From contig OZ010586.1 in assembly GCA_963932145.1 (NCBI GenBank), positions 56,234,340 to 56,298,339 of the forward strand: a DNA stretch of 64,000 nucleotides. Reading direction: 5' to 3'. Position numbers and translations under genes: made by a program. Below are positions 22,490 to 34,076 of this stretch, in pieces (within the stretch, counting starts at the first letter, position 1; every line of letters begins with the position of its first letter). This stretch comes from Acanthosepion lycidas (Eukaryota; Mollusca; Cephalopoda; Sepiida; Sepiidae). The notes under the pieces are model-generated. The model saw only the letters and a list, made by a program, of their open reading frames with translations, made no database searches and was not told the origin of the DNA.

Positions 22490-23165
22490 TCAAGAAGATA
22501 GAATGCATGGTCAGCAGTAAAAAGATGAACCTAAAATGGGATTTACAGGTTGAGGACACTAAAATCATGCAGGTGTAGAAATTTAAATATCTGGGAAGTG
22601 TTCTGATAGAGGACGGTAATTCCGGTGATGAGACCTGGAGACTTATTGCGATGGCCATACACGCATTCCAAAAGCTAGGCAGTGTTACGAGCCGGGAGGT
22701 TTTAGTTGGTAACAAAGAAAACTGTACTGAACTTCTCCGTGATATCTGTCCTCCTTTACGGCAGCGAATGTTGGATGGTCTCCTGAAAGATGAAGAAGAG
22801 TCTCGGGACAATGGAGGTATGTTTACACAGAAGGATGCTAAGTATACATGGACCGAGCGTGTGAGCAATGATGAAGTTTTGGAGAGGATGAAAACAAAGA
22901 GGATGCTTATACCTCAGGAAGAGGGAGCTGATATTTCTGGGACACGTAATGACAAAAGAGGGCTTGGAAAATCTGAGAGTCACCGTGCGAATAGAGAGGG
23001 AAAAAGAGAAGGGAAAACAACACGTGACATACCTAGGCGGGCTTAAGCAAATGGACGACAGAACAGGGTCTGGGTGAAATAGTAAAGGGAGAAAACTTAT
23101 TGAGAGCTGCAAGGGAAAGGGGGACGTGAAGGGACACGGTACATAGAAGAAGTTGAAGATAAACA
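22490..23165 (+). mobile_element. LINE family C reverse transcriptase fragment, second copy (131-codon relic ORF)
   Basis: It repeats the block of 22059-22260 almost exactly, including the stop in caggtgtagaaatt, so the two copies share damage. It then extends further into C-terminal blocks: LLRDICPPLRQRML, WTERVSNDEVLERMKTKR and a basic end. An open frame of 131 codons at 22651-23046 is what remains. The minus-strand copy at 51590-52445 shows the same blocks in better order (CWTISSKMKKRLEATEMWFY). Confidence 0.7.
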
Positions 23166-23559
23166 GGATCTTCATCTAAACAACCTCGTTGAAAGAGAAG
23201 ACGAAATACCAACAAAGGAAGATTAAGTATGAAGAAAACTCTTAAATAGTCGACATTTTTTGCGAGCATGATACCCTAATATTGACAAATTATCCGAACT
23301 TTTAGTTTTCCTTCATATTTTAATGTACGTTTTAGTTGATTTATGTTAGTAAAATGATTTAACATCTAGTCATTTGTTAGTTTAAGGTATCAGTCAATTT
23401 CAGTTTTAATAGAGTTCTAGTTGGATCAATGGTAGGTATGGTCGATCTATATCAGCTTTCAGATGATGCATTATATATATAGTCTAAAGTTTTCTTATTT
23501 TTTTATTTATTCTCTGCACCTCTTGAAGATTTCAATTTATTATATTAAAATAATAAACA

Positions 23560-25500
23560 TAGTAGATGCTAAGGGGTTAATAACTTAGAACTTCTCGCTC
23601 TTATTCGTATAAACAATTCCTTTTAAAGTTTTTCTATCATTCAGGAAATTCCAAATTACTTGTTCTTCATTAATTCTATTTAAACATTTCTTTCTGATCC
23701 AGTTCACAAATCACGGCTTCATTAACTTTTAAACGTTTATCTATGAATAATAACCCTCTTTTAAAAAGTGCCTTATCATATGTGTCTATGCCAAATTCAA
23801 TGGTAACATCATCACTGAATTACTTTATTAACAATTTCAAATCATCCGCGTCAAAGAAGCTCATTAAATACGTAATATCTATAACTGTGTTATTTGATTT
23901 TGAGAGACGTCTTAATGCAATACAGAATAATAAAGGCGAAAGAGAGTCTGCTTAAAAACATCCGCTGTTGGTCTATAAGTTATCACATGCAATTTTTCCA
24001 TTAAGATAGTTGAAGAAATTTGATATTAATTCTTAATGACTTTCTTATCCAATTACTTGCGACATGATTAAAAGATTTTTTTTGTCGTCTATTCCTGTAT
24101 TTCTTAGCTTCTTATTTGTTTGAATTGTCATTTTACATCGACATCTTGATTATCAGTGATTGATCTTTGCCACTATCAGAACCGTTTTTACACTGTTCTT
24201 GCTTTTCGCTGATATTAATTTCAAGAAATTAATAAATTCTTAAAATGACCAGTTTTGTATAAATACGCGACTGGTCGTTAATTTTGTGAAGGTTAGCAGT
24301 GCTCATCAGTTTTAGGGATTAAATAAGTAATGTCTTCGGTTAGAAATTGTTAGTTTTGTTCTCGGTTATTAATAGCATTACGAAACAGATCTGCTAATGG
24401 TGTTTGCCGAATGGAAAAAAAAATCGGGTTAGTTACGGTATCTATCCCAGGATATTTCCATTTTTTTTTTTTATTATTGATAACTTTTTGAATTCATTTA
24501 ATGACTATATTATTCGGTTTCTCTATTCATCTATTTTTCCATACTTCTGTTCAATATTCTTAATCCATTCTATGCTTTTCTTATAATTTGTATTCCTCCA
24601 TATCTTATTCTATATAGAATTCTTCCACTTCATTTGATTTTGTTTCTATCGGCTTCGTTGATTTCGCCATTTTCCTTTAGAATTTTCTTTGTGAGTTCTG
24701 ATAGTTTTGTTTATAAAATTTATTTTTCCCCATATCTCTTTTCTTTTTGCTTTTAGTCGAATTCATTTATGAATTCATTTTATGATTTTTTTTTTTTATA
24801 TTTCGTATGTAATTTTCTTTCTTTTTTATATTTTGTATTTACGCTTCATTTTTAACAATCTCCTGTTTTTCATTTTTATTCCTTTTAATATTTTATCCAT
24901 TATTAAGAATTCTCTCTGCAGAACTTCAATTGTTTTTCTCCCATGTTCTTTTCCATAATAGTGATTTATGTTTTCTTCTTGTGTTAGCTTTTGTTTTCTT
25001 AGGTTTTCCCATTGATCTTACGACGACTGCAGCAGAATATATTACTTTATTTTTCAATATGTTTGATAATTTCTAGTTAGTAAGCATTGATCCTGCACAA
25101 GAAGAATAAAGCCTTCACTTTTAGCTTTTAATCCTTCACTACGCAACCACTGATGTGTATGAGTTTTGGCTACATAAATTCGTTTAGTACGGACAGATTC
25201 TAGACCATGAACAGGTTTATCTTACCATCGCTTGTGCATTTGGTCCATTGCATTTGATTTTACATTTTTTTTATGTTCTTTGCCACTGCAGTAGATAGAT
25301 GATGGTTTATGTGTTCTTCTTCATTGAAATTCGCTTTTGAATTTGTTGGCTTTCTTTATTACGTAATAGAGTTTCTTATTTCTCTGACATTTTTGATGCA
25401 GATCATCATTCAGTCTTTTGTAGCTTCTAGGTATCTTATCAAACCGATTATAGTAGTTTTGTACGACACTTCCATTTGAATTTGGTTCCTTTACAGACGA
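23560..25500 (-). mobile_element. LINE family D, degraded reverse transcriptase
   Basis: Minus-strand relic in a T-rich block. ADSLSPLLFCIALRRL (23904-23952) and FDADDLKLL (23829-23855) match the consecutive RT motifs (SLSPLLF and YMDDLKL) of one invertebrate LINE group. The catalytic tyrosine-methionine has changed to DA, but both aspartates remain. Further up, SEGLKAKSEGFILLVQDQ (25084-25155, with TRNYQ following) and a VIYSAAVVV block (near 25040) are recognisable. I expect the QDQ block C-terminal to the RT in relatives, so it appears out of order here. Many stops. Plus-strand ORFs in this block are shadows. Confidence 0.62.
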
Positions 25501-25799
25501 TCAACATCAACGTTGGGAAGTGAGATGATTTCTCGTTTTTACATCCATTCGCTTAATGTCAGCTATGATCCAGTTAAGGATGTTGAAACACGAACAGCCA
25601 AAGTGTTTATGGCTGGTGTTCTATTTTTTGAATTCAATTCGGTATTTAGCACCAGATACACACACTTGTAGTATTTTTTTCTTATTTTCCCATTCATTTG
25701 ATATGCTATATTCAATATTCTTCGCTGACTCTTAGTTATTTATTGCCTGAGCAAGTCTCCTAATCTTTGTGGCAGAATTCTACCGAATGTGTTTCGGTA

Positions 25800-26532
25800 A
25801 TTATAACTATGTAGAGGGGGCAATTATGAATAATGAAGATGGTATAGCGGCGTGTGAGAAAGAATACAGAACATTGGTTGGAAATCTTATTTACGTCATG
25901 ACATCAACCAGGCCGGATATCTGCTATACAGTTACTAAGTTGTCCTAAAACTTAAATAAACCGGGGGCTGTGCATTTAACAAGAGCTAAGCAAGTATTAC
26001 GTTATCTAAAGGGAACTAAGAGTCAGTGCCTAGTATTTCGACAATCAGATAAACCATTACAATTGGAAGAATTTTGTGATGCTGATTGGGCAAATTCACC
26101 AGATCGTAAGAGTATAACAGGCTATTGCTTTAGATTGGCAAAAGATTATCCAATAATTGGCTGGAAATCTAAGAAACACGGAATGATTTCACTTTCTACT
26201 TGTGAGGTGGAATATATTGCATTGTCGCAAGCAACACAAGAGGCTTTTTTCTTAAATTACTAATAAAAACAATTACAACACTGATAATAAGTGAGCCTGT
26301 AATTATTTACTGCGACAATCAGGCCAGTATTGCTTTGGCTAGAAATCCAATAATACATCAAAGATCAAAGCACATCGATATTAAATATCAATTTGTAAGG
26401 GATCTGGTACAAAAGAAAATAGTACAAATTGAATATGTTCAATCGGAAAATAACGTGTCGGATTTATTTACAAAGCCAATTACAAAATTGAAATTAGGGG
26501 CTTTCATTCCTGTCATATTTGGTACTTACTAG
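25800..26532 (+). pseudogene. Ty1/copia pol C-terminus (end of RT and RNase H), broken
   Basis: EKEYRTLVGNLIYV and TSTRPDICYTVTKLS (about 25859-25945) are the end of a copia reverse transcriptase. A stop codon follows (25946-25948), one base from Gln. RNase H follows with ADWANSPDRKSITGYCF (about 26082-26135), LSTCEVEYIALSQATQEAFF (about 26190-26255), CDNQASIALARN (about 26310-26346), HQRSKHIDIKYQFVRD and NNVSDLFTKPITKLKL. A one-base deletion near 26255-26265 shifts frame between the two RNase H halves. Gag, protease and integrase are absent, so the element is 5'-truncated or recombined. Confidence 0.92.
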
Positions 26533-26680
26533 TTCTGGGCAAGACGTAAAACTGCATCCATTAAGTCTCTCTAAGGTCCTTATTAGTCTTGGGCAAGACG
26601 TAAAACCGCATCCATTAAGTCTCTCTAAGGTCCTTATTAGTCCTGGGCAAGACGTAAACCTGCATCCATTAGTTATTGTC
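26533..26680 (+). repeat. 54-bp tandem repeat, about 2.7 copies, after copia pol
   Basis: gggcaagacgtaaa recurs at 26537, 26591 and 26645, an exact 54-bp period (18 codons). The frame 26519-26743 stays open through all copies. It lies between the pol stop and the 3' LTR. Confidence 0.92.
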
Positions 26681-26743
26681 TTAAGAAATGTCAGTTTTTG
26701 CTATGAATGTGAGTCCTTAGTTTCGGGGTATAAATGTAAATAG

Positions 26744-27102
26744 TCCTACTTTTAGCACAATCCTCCTTTGAATGACCCTCAGGATCACTCTGACCCGGAG
26801 TGATAGTGACTGTTTTAATGGGTCCCAGGTATGGGTAAAGTAACAATTTTTTCCACTATTTTGTTGTGATCACAACCAAAATTTATAATATTGTTGTTAA
26901 TAATTATTAACCTGATGTACTTAACAGTGGACAAAATGATATATCTAATTTTTGTGGATATTAATTTTCTTTAAAAAAAAATCATTTTATGAATGCTAAA
27001 AAAAAATAAAATTTCTGAATACTAAAATATTTGTTCCATATGAATATTGACTTTACTAATATTTTGAAAGAAGATTCCACAATATGCTCCAAAATGAGGG
27101 GG
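26744..27102 (+). other. Copia 3' untranslated region with polypurine tract
   Basis: Non-coding stretch ending in the purine run aaaatgaggggg (27091-27102), which directly precedes the LTR start and fits the primer site for plus-strand DNA synthesis. Confidence 0.7.
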
Positions 27103-27375
27103 TGTTCCAGTTTTTTGTGTATTATGTACTAGTGAGCCAGTCAAAATGAACTGACTCATTTTATAGTTCACCAATAGAAGGGTTAACCAATCAGAAAGCT
27201 CAAAATATTCAATGCGACGTGTATAAAGGGAACCATTTTGTTTTTTTCTCCCAAATTATACTCAGTGCCAACCTGATATCGAAGACTTAAAGAATTAACA
27301 GCCGCTACTTTCTCCGAATCTACATTGCCAACCTCTGATATTGAAGAGATTACGGACTTCACTGGATTCCAAACA
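27103..27375 (+). mobile_element. Copia 3' LTR
   Basis: It starts tgttccag right after the polypurine tract and ends ttccaaaca, giving TG...CA ends. Inside are CCAAT boxes (caccaat near 27169, accaatc near 27186) and a TATA box (gtataaagg, 27221-27229), in promoter order. There is no second LTR in the window. The next bases begin a SINE. Confidence 0.78.
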
Positions 27376-27655
27376 TGGTCAACACGGTGGAGTAAAGGAT
27401 AGCGCCTCGAATTCGAATTCCAGTCGAATCCATTACATTCATTTACGTGTTAATACTCTTGGGAAAGATATAAATCCTCTTCTTCTCTCACCAGCTATGG
27501 GCAAATAGCAGGATAGATTCTATAGCCTTGGATGGCAACTGGTCTACCGCAGAAAGAAATGACAACCTAATGCGGAAAAAATCTGCCTAGTCAGTCATGT
27601 ATCGAAAGATACATGATCGCCTACGCGTGTATCACGCATAGCAAATAACTGACTG
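27376..27655 (+). mobile_element. tRNA-derived SINE, plus-strand copy directly after copia LTR
   Basis: Head acggtggagtaaaggatagc with a B-box-like attcgaattccag; body cttgggaaagatataaatcc, cagctatgggcaaatagcag, ggcaactggtctaccgcag, cctacgcgtgtatcacgc; tail ataactgactg. It is the best-preserved member of the family seen at five places here. Confidence 0.85.
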
Positions 27656-27794
27656 ATATTTATGCTCTCAATATCAGGGATAGAGCTTGTGTAAATATAA
27701 AGTGGGCAGTGGGGTCAACAACGAACTGCGACAGTCTATTTTATTCTTGAAAGCAATCATCAGCCTATGTACGTTGCGTTCTAGCATGAACTTT

Positions 27795-27872
27795 TACACA
27801 CACACACACATAACACATACGCACAGACACAGAGACACAGAGACACACACGCATACACATATATATATGTAA
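27795..27872. repeat. (CA)n-rich microsatellite
   Basis: CA dinucleotides interrupted by tac, gca and gag steps, then a short TA run. Confidence 0.9.
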
Positions 27873-27939
27873 TAAAAAATATATTTTAAGCTTTGTTATA
27901 TTTATGAGTTAGTGTACGATTTCAGGGATAGAGTGTATG

Positions 27940-28440
27940 TAAATATAAATATAAAAAACGTAAAACAAATGTGGAGAAAATATCATTAAACTCACACACC
28001 AATACTTCCCCCATTAAGCACTCTCCGCAAGATATTCAACAAAAATGCATTAAAAATCAACTACAGTTGCACTGAGAACATGACACAAATAATAAAAAAA
28101 ACACACACGAGTAAACAACCAACAAACCACCCGCACAAAGCAAACTCAGGTGTAACTGCAGAGCAAAGAACGAATGCCTCTTAAATGCTAATTGCTTACA
28201 GAACAATGTAATATACCAAGCAACTGTAAAATCAGCAGATAACGAAAGAAAATATATATAGGAATAACTAAAGAACCCTGACAACAAAGAAACTACGCAC
28301 ACAAAAATTCCTTTACAAATAGCAAATACGCGAACAGCACAATGCTTTATAAACATGTATGGGACATTAAAAACAAAAAACAAATATCACCAAAAATATC
28401 TATGATTACATCCCTAGACCAACACAAATTACTTTTTACT
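27940..28440 (+). mobile_element. GIY-YIG-type retroelement, C-terminal nuclease fragment
   Basis: Plus-strand translation shows LRKIFNKNALKINYSC (about 28020-28070), then in shifted frames a cysteine-rich spacer remnant (KERMPLKC-like), then RKKIYIGITKEP (about 28243-28280), the YIG half of a GIY-YIG endonuclease, followed by YAHKNSFTNSKYANSTM and KHVWDIKNK. This matches the tail of the element at the left window edge. Stops and at least two frameshifts are present. Upstream RT is missing except a short lead-in from about 27940. Confidence 0.75.
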
Positions 28441-28680
28441 TTCTTACTTAAAAATCGAAAAATGAAAACGAAAAAAAATAAAAAAATAAAAATAAACAAT
28501 TATAATAAATAAATCCAAATAAATAAATAAGCAAATAAATTAAGTAAATAATAAGCAAATAAACAAATTAAAAATGCACGCATAAATACAAGTAAACGTA
28601 ATAATAACAATCAACAACAAATAACAAAACAATCACTAATAATGTTAACAAACAACACTACAAAATAGCCATAAAACTGT
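28441..28680. other. A-rich low-complexity stretch
   Basis: aaataaat-type repeats with no coding frame. It may be the A-rich remainder downstream of the retroelement fragment. Confidence 0.6.
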
Positions 28681-28894
28681 ATTAGGATCCACAATTATTT
28701 CTACTCAATAGACCCTAGAATAATTTGAAACATAACTGTTACCGCACTCCCAATACACATAATGCATTACAGACCAGCATATATAAATAGTCGATCCAAA
28801 CACAACGCACATGGCTTGGCGATTGCGTTTAAACATGAAACAGATTGTGTTGGATGCTGGCCTCAATATCCACCTTTGTATGTATATATATATA

Positions 28895-29822
28895 ACGCAG
28901 TTTTTTTGAGGTCCTAGTTTGTTTTTAATTTTTATTAATGACCATCGCGATGGCATCAGCTCTCAACTAGGTGCCTACGCTGATGACACAACCATTTATT
29001 CCTATCGCGATAGTAACTGTGATCGATATGGTCAAATTAGCAGCTGATGTCCAAAATGGCGTTATTAACTGGGGCAAATCATGGCTTCTTAATTTTGACA
29101 CCTCCAAAATTAAATTGCTCAATTAATCATCTGAGAGATTCCTTTCTGCCTTCCATTAGCATGGCTGATGTTAACCTCCAGGTGATTTACTCGTTGCACT
29201 CGGTTGACATGAAGTGGAAATTCTATATTGAATCTATTGTCAGGTCAGCTGCTAAGACAGTTGGTTTACTGTGTAGTGCTAAACAGAATCTATCATACAC
29301 ATGTATAAGTCTACCATTCGTCCATGTTTAGAATATTGCTACGACATATGGTCCAATGCTCCTGCTATTTATCTAGAGTTCCTTGATAAAATCAAAATAA
29401 GAATCAGCAACATTACTGGTCCTGACCTGGCGTCTCGGTTTCAGTTACTTTCCCGCCGCCGTAAAGTTTTCTATAAATACTTTCATGGTAATTGCTCGGA
29501 TGAGCTCTTCGCTATGATATCTAGAATTTTTTTAAATTCATGTGCAACACTAGACTAGCGACGAGGTCTCACCAATTTACAGCTGAGTTGGTTAGATGTA
29601 ACAGGAAGTTCTATGCTAAGAGCTTCTTTTCTCGCACGTCTCGCTGGTGGAACACCCTTCCAGCTCTATGCTTTCAGTTTAATCTGCAAAAATTTAAATG
29701 CATTCTAAATCTCTATCTACTGTATTGCTGATTACTCCTCCTTAGTGATGTTTCTGCGTTCTAATTCTTCCACACTTAGTAATCGTTTGTGGCCTTACTA
29801 CCTTGCTTGGGGCGAATTCGGT
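28895..29822 (+). mobile_element. LINE family A, 5'-truncated copy
   Basis: Starts within the RT core. A YADDTTIYS-like block at about 28976 is close to intact. It runs through NWGKSWLLNFDTSK (about 29063-29105), DMKWKFYIESIVRSAAK (about 29208-29255), STIRPCLEYC (about 29305-29340), SRRRKVFYKYFHGNCSDE and SRWWNTLPALCF. Three overlapping frames (29047-29331, 29301-29558, 29540-29731) reflect frameshifts. The 3' UTR ends ttgcttggggcgaattc and passes straight into (TA)n. Confidence 0.85.
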
Positions 29823-29921
29823 TGATATATATATATATATGTGCGTGCGTGCGTGCGTGCGCGTGTGTGTGTGTCATGTGTGCGTGTGTTCTGCGTGCGT
29901 GTGCTTTGTATGTGTGTGTGT
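29823..29921. repeat. (TA)n then (GTGC)n/(GT)n microsatellite at LINE 3' end
   Basis: TA run 29823-29840, then gtgcgtgcgtgcg and gtgtgtgt blocks. Confidence 0.92.
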
Positions 29922-30059
29922 GGACATAGAGAAAATCTTAAACACAAGATTGATGCTCCGAAAGTAGTATTTCCTATTTATTACCAGGGAAGCTACAACG
30001 GATAACCCAACTTGATTTTAAGTTATCTACTGTAAGCATTTAAAAAAAAAAGTGTGCAG

Positions 30060-30470
30060 TATTCATAATTCATTTTATTAAGGTTTGGTTCCATTTTTTT
30101 AAATATAGATAGCTTCGAGAAGTTTTACTTTATATTTATTATTTTCGTGAAAAGGTTTTGATGGATTTTCAATGAGAATTTTTCTGAATTGCGAATGTGG
30201 ATAGGTATTTTGTTGTAAATGTTTAGAAATGTTGGCCGAATCATTAAAACTCAGTCGCCGAGATAACGTGGGCAACATAAATATTATTTTTTGTGTTGGA
30301 GATAAAATCTCGCAGAGGACATTTAAATTTATAAACAATGTTGGTTTTCTGCATCGTGTTAGTTGGTAGAGAAGAGTCGTTACGAATGTTTGAATTAGAT
30401 ATACTAAATTTAGTGTAGCTTAAAATATCGATGTTTGTACTAATAGTTTTAATACTTATTTCTTAAAACC
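30060..30470 (-). mobile_element. GIY-YIG-type retroelement, C-terminal nuclease fragment
   Basis: Minus-strand translation contains TNIVYKFKCPL, then a YVG/YIG-type turn (NNIYV), TLSRRLSF with SANISKHLQQ, and KVKLLEAIYI (30099-30338 frame). This order is the GIY-YIG domain tail of Penelope-type elements. A frameshift separates the first block from the second. RT is absent. Opposite orientation to the similar relic at 27940-28440. Confidence 0.72.
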
Positions 30471-30842
30471 TCTCGACGACACCATACTTAGTTACCTTCC
30501 CTGAAGCGTTAGTCAAGCCAATCAGAGTACTCACTCAGTGTTCTTCACTTCACAAGTAAAAAATTAAACTTTCAGATAAACACAGCAATTTTGACTTTGA
30601 AAATGATGAACAATAAAATATTTATCTCGAAATAAACAGCACACTGATGATGACATTGTGATATGTCGAAAGTATACGGAAGGAAATAATATGTATCAAC
30701 ATATATTTTCTCTCTTCCTTTATTAATGACACAAAAAGCTTATCCGTGGATTTGAAAGGATTCAACTGAAAATAAGTAGACAAAACTTGTCAAAATTATT
30801 CAATGAAACATGTCTCAATTAAAACATGCTGCCAAATATAAG

Positions 30843-30844
<2 letters not shown>
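30471..30844. other. Unassigned interval
   Basis: No gene or recognised repeat. Confidence 0.4.

Positions 30845-30889
<45 letters not shown>
30845..30889. repeat. (TA)n microsatellite
   Basis: Uninterrupted AT alternation. Confidence 0.97.
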
Positions 30890-30890
<1 letters not shown>

Positions 30891-31216
30891 CCACAATTTA
30901 TTGTCATAAGGCTAATATCCGGTTGAATTTTATAAAAGCTCTTCCCTTTAAGACAAATACCTTCCTTCCTTGATCACTCTCTCGTGACTTTCGTCTAACT
31001 GAAACATTCAAATGAATAAATTCTGTAATAGTATTTCGACGTTTTTTTTTTTTTTTTTTTTTTTTGTTTTGTTTTGTTTGGCTTTCACAGTTAAATTTCT
31101 ATTTCCGAAACGGACTCAATCTATACCGGGGTTGATGAGACTGACGAATTATATTTTCGTCTGCCTAACTAAGCTCATTCCACATTTGAAGTTATTTTGG
31201 ATTTTATTACGTATTA

Positions 31217-31219
<3 letters not shown>

Positions 31220-31287
<68 letters not shown>
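31220..31287. repeat. (TA)n microsatellite
   Basis: Uninterrupted AT alternation. A poly-T run lies upstream at about 31040-31066. Confidence 0.97.
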
Positions 31288-31290
<3 letters not shown>

Positions 31291-31340
31291 CATATCTTCA
31301 TTCTAACATATTTCATTAAATAATATAGACGTCTTATGTT

Positions 31341-31449
31341 TATTTTTATAATAATCCTTTCTAGCTCTCTAATCAGTTCCTCGATGTTAAGATGAAATTC
31401 ATCAAAGAAGGCGCTGATTAGAGAACTAGTAAAAATTGTTATAAAAATA
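31341..31449. repeat. Imperfect long hairpin, 36-bp arms
   Basis: Left arm 31341-31376 and right arm 31414-31449 are inverted copies. The inner 16 bases (ctagctctctaatcag) match at 15 of 16 and the outer tatttttataa matches fully, with a poorer middle. Loop of 37 bases. TA and ATCT repeats flank it on both sides. Confidence 0.75.
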
Positions 31450-31477
31450 GATATAATACATGTATATTATTCAATGA

Positions 31478-31588
<111 letters not shown>

Positions 31589-32169
31589 GCACGCATACAC
31601 AGGGATATATAAGAGGTGCTGAAAACTTCTTAGCCAGACAAAAAACCTGATTGGTTATTTGGTCAGATATTGTCCCTTTATAAGTATATATTCATTCATT
31701 AGAGCTGATCAAGTGCAGATCAGCTTCTCACGACCTTGTACCAGACAGACATAGGTTTTATGTTTTATGTGTGTATTCTCACGCTTATCCCTCTCTGGAG
31801 ATTTTAAAGAAAAAGAAATGATAAAATAAAGTAAATCTAGTCAAAAATAATAACAAAACTCCGTATCTGCATCCTGACTGCAGACAAAAATCAATATATT
31901 TTTGATAAAATATGGATTTTCCGAACATGACAGATTTTAAATTTAATGAAATCAATAGTTTTTATCAGTTATTCATTCAAGATAACAATTTAAATTAGCG
32001 TTTCAAGAAAACATATTTCTCCTTAATTTAATTTTTCTTTTCTATTTCTGAAAGAGTTCTGGGTTATGAAAATATTAAGAACGCCTGTAGGTTTGGATTT
32101 AAAAATGTCGAATTCCCGACATTTAGCCTACTTCTACTCAGGGACAAAGGTCTGCCTGTTCTCAAGACA

Positions 32170-32171
<2 letters not shown>
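31589..32171. other. Unassigned interval
   Basis: No gene recognised. agaggtgctgaaaacttctta near 31613 resembles a transposon terminus seen in other genomes, but no inverted partner was found. Confidence 0.35.

Positions 32172-32231
<60 letters not shown>
32172..32231. repeat. (TA)n microsatellite
   Basis: Uninterrupted AT alternation. Confidence 0.97.
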
Positions 32232-32234
<3 letters not shown>

Positions 32235-33100
32235 GAAAAAAACGTTGATAGAACCAACGGACAACTAACCAAAGCCTAAAACTATTATCCCGACTAAAAC
32301 CTTCAATGCTGAAAAAAGAAAGAGAAAAAATGTCCCAAAAGCAAACTTACCTTTTCAGTAAAGTTCTCGAAACACAGATTGCTTACCCCGAATAAAAAAT
32401 GCTTACTAACGTAAAATCCTATGAAAGGAAACCTCTAGTAGCAACTCGATTTTCACGTTCACGCAATCTTCAGACGACCTGAACGGCCTATTATGCAACT
32501 GCATTGTTTTACTTCCCTTTGCTTGTTATTTTTTTGTTTGACCACTTTCGATTAGCCCTTAGTCTCACCGGGACCCTTACAATAAGAGCATAACCCCCCA
32601 CCCCAACCCCCGGAACGTCGTTCGTAGTTTTATCATCATCTTAATCTTATCCCAATATTACGATCACCGGTATGTAGTCTTTAAAAGCTTTTCTATCTGC
32701 ACTGATCTATTTTATTAACATGTTATTATTTGGACATTTGTTTATAGTAGCCATATTTTATGCGTTTGTATCTCTATTTACTGCATGTACCACTGTTCAC
32801 ACACTGTTGTTAAATGTAACTTTCTTACCGTGAACTCACTGCAACATTGAAATGAATTCCTGTAGCAAACTTTACATGTAAACAAAGTATTCGCTACATA
32901 TATTTACCCATTTATACAAGGTCCAGATGCTTTTTCTTTGTTAACCATATGTGTATTTATTTCCTTTTGGCTTTTAATAAACCTGCCGATTAACAGGATT
33001 TCGTCTTCAGTGTTAATTGCCTTAAAGCGTTTAGCTGGCTGCCTTGAGGTACACACGAGTATGAAACGAGTATGAAACGGACGCGTACTCACGAGGACAG

Positions 33101-33103
<3 letters not shown>
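32232..33103. other. Unassigned interval
   Basis: No gene recognised. It includes a C-rich patch (ccccccaccccaacccccgg, 32597-32616) that stands out in this AT-rich setting. Confidence 0.4.

Positions 33104-33171
<68 letters not shown>
33104..33171. repeat. (TA)n microsatellite
   Basis: Uninterrupted AT alternation. Confidence 0.97.
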
Positions 33172-33175
<4 letters not shown>

Positions 33176-33261
33176 CCGGTACTGAACAAAATCAACAAAT
33201 GAATACTGCAGTAATGTTCTGAAATGCCTGTAAAGGAACAGTTTTTTCACGCTTTAATGCG

Positions 33262-33986
<725 letters not shown>

Positions 33987-34076
33987 ACAATTATTAAAAA
34001 GAAATAAAATCTTATTTCATAATTGAAACAGGTAACTCATTTATGAAATAAGATTTTATTTCTTTTTAATAATTGT
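33987..34076. repeat. Perfect 36-bp-arm hairpin
   Basis: Left arm 33987-34022 (acaattattaaaaagaaata...) and right arm 34041-34076 are exact reverse complements around an 18-base loop. It may be a MITE core. No clear target duplication (tatt before, tata after). Confidence 0.9.

Noticed and set aside
31613-31760. Possible transposon terminus beginning agaggtgctgaaaac
   Set aside because: No inverted partner or target duplication was found.
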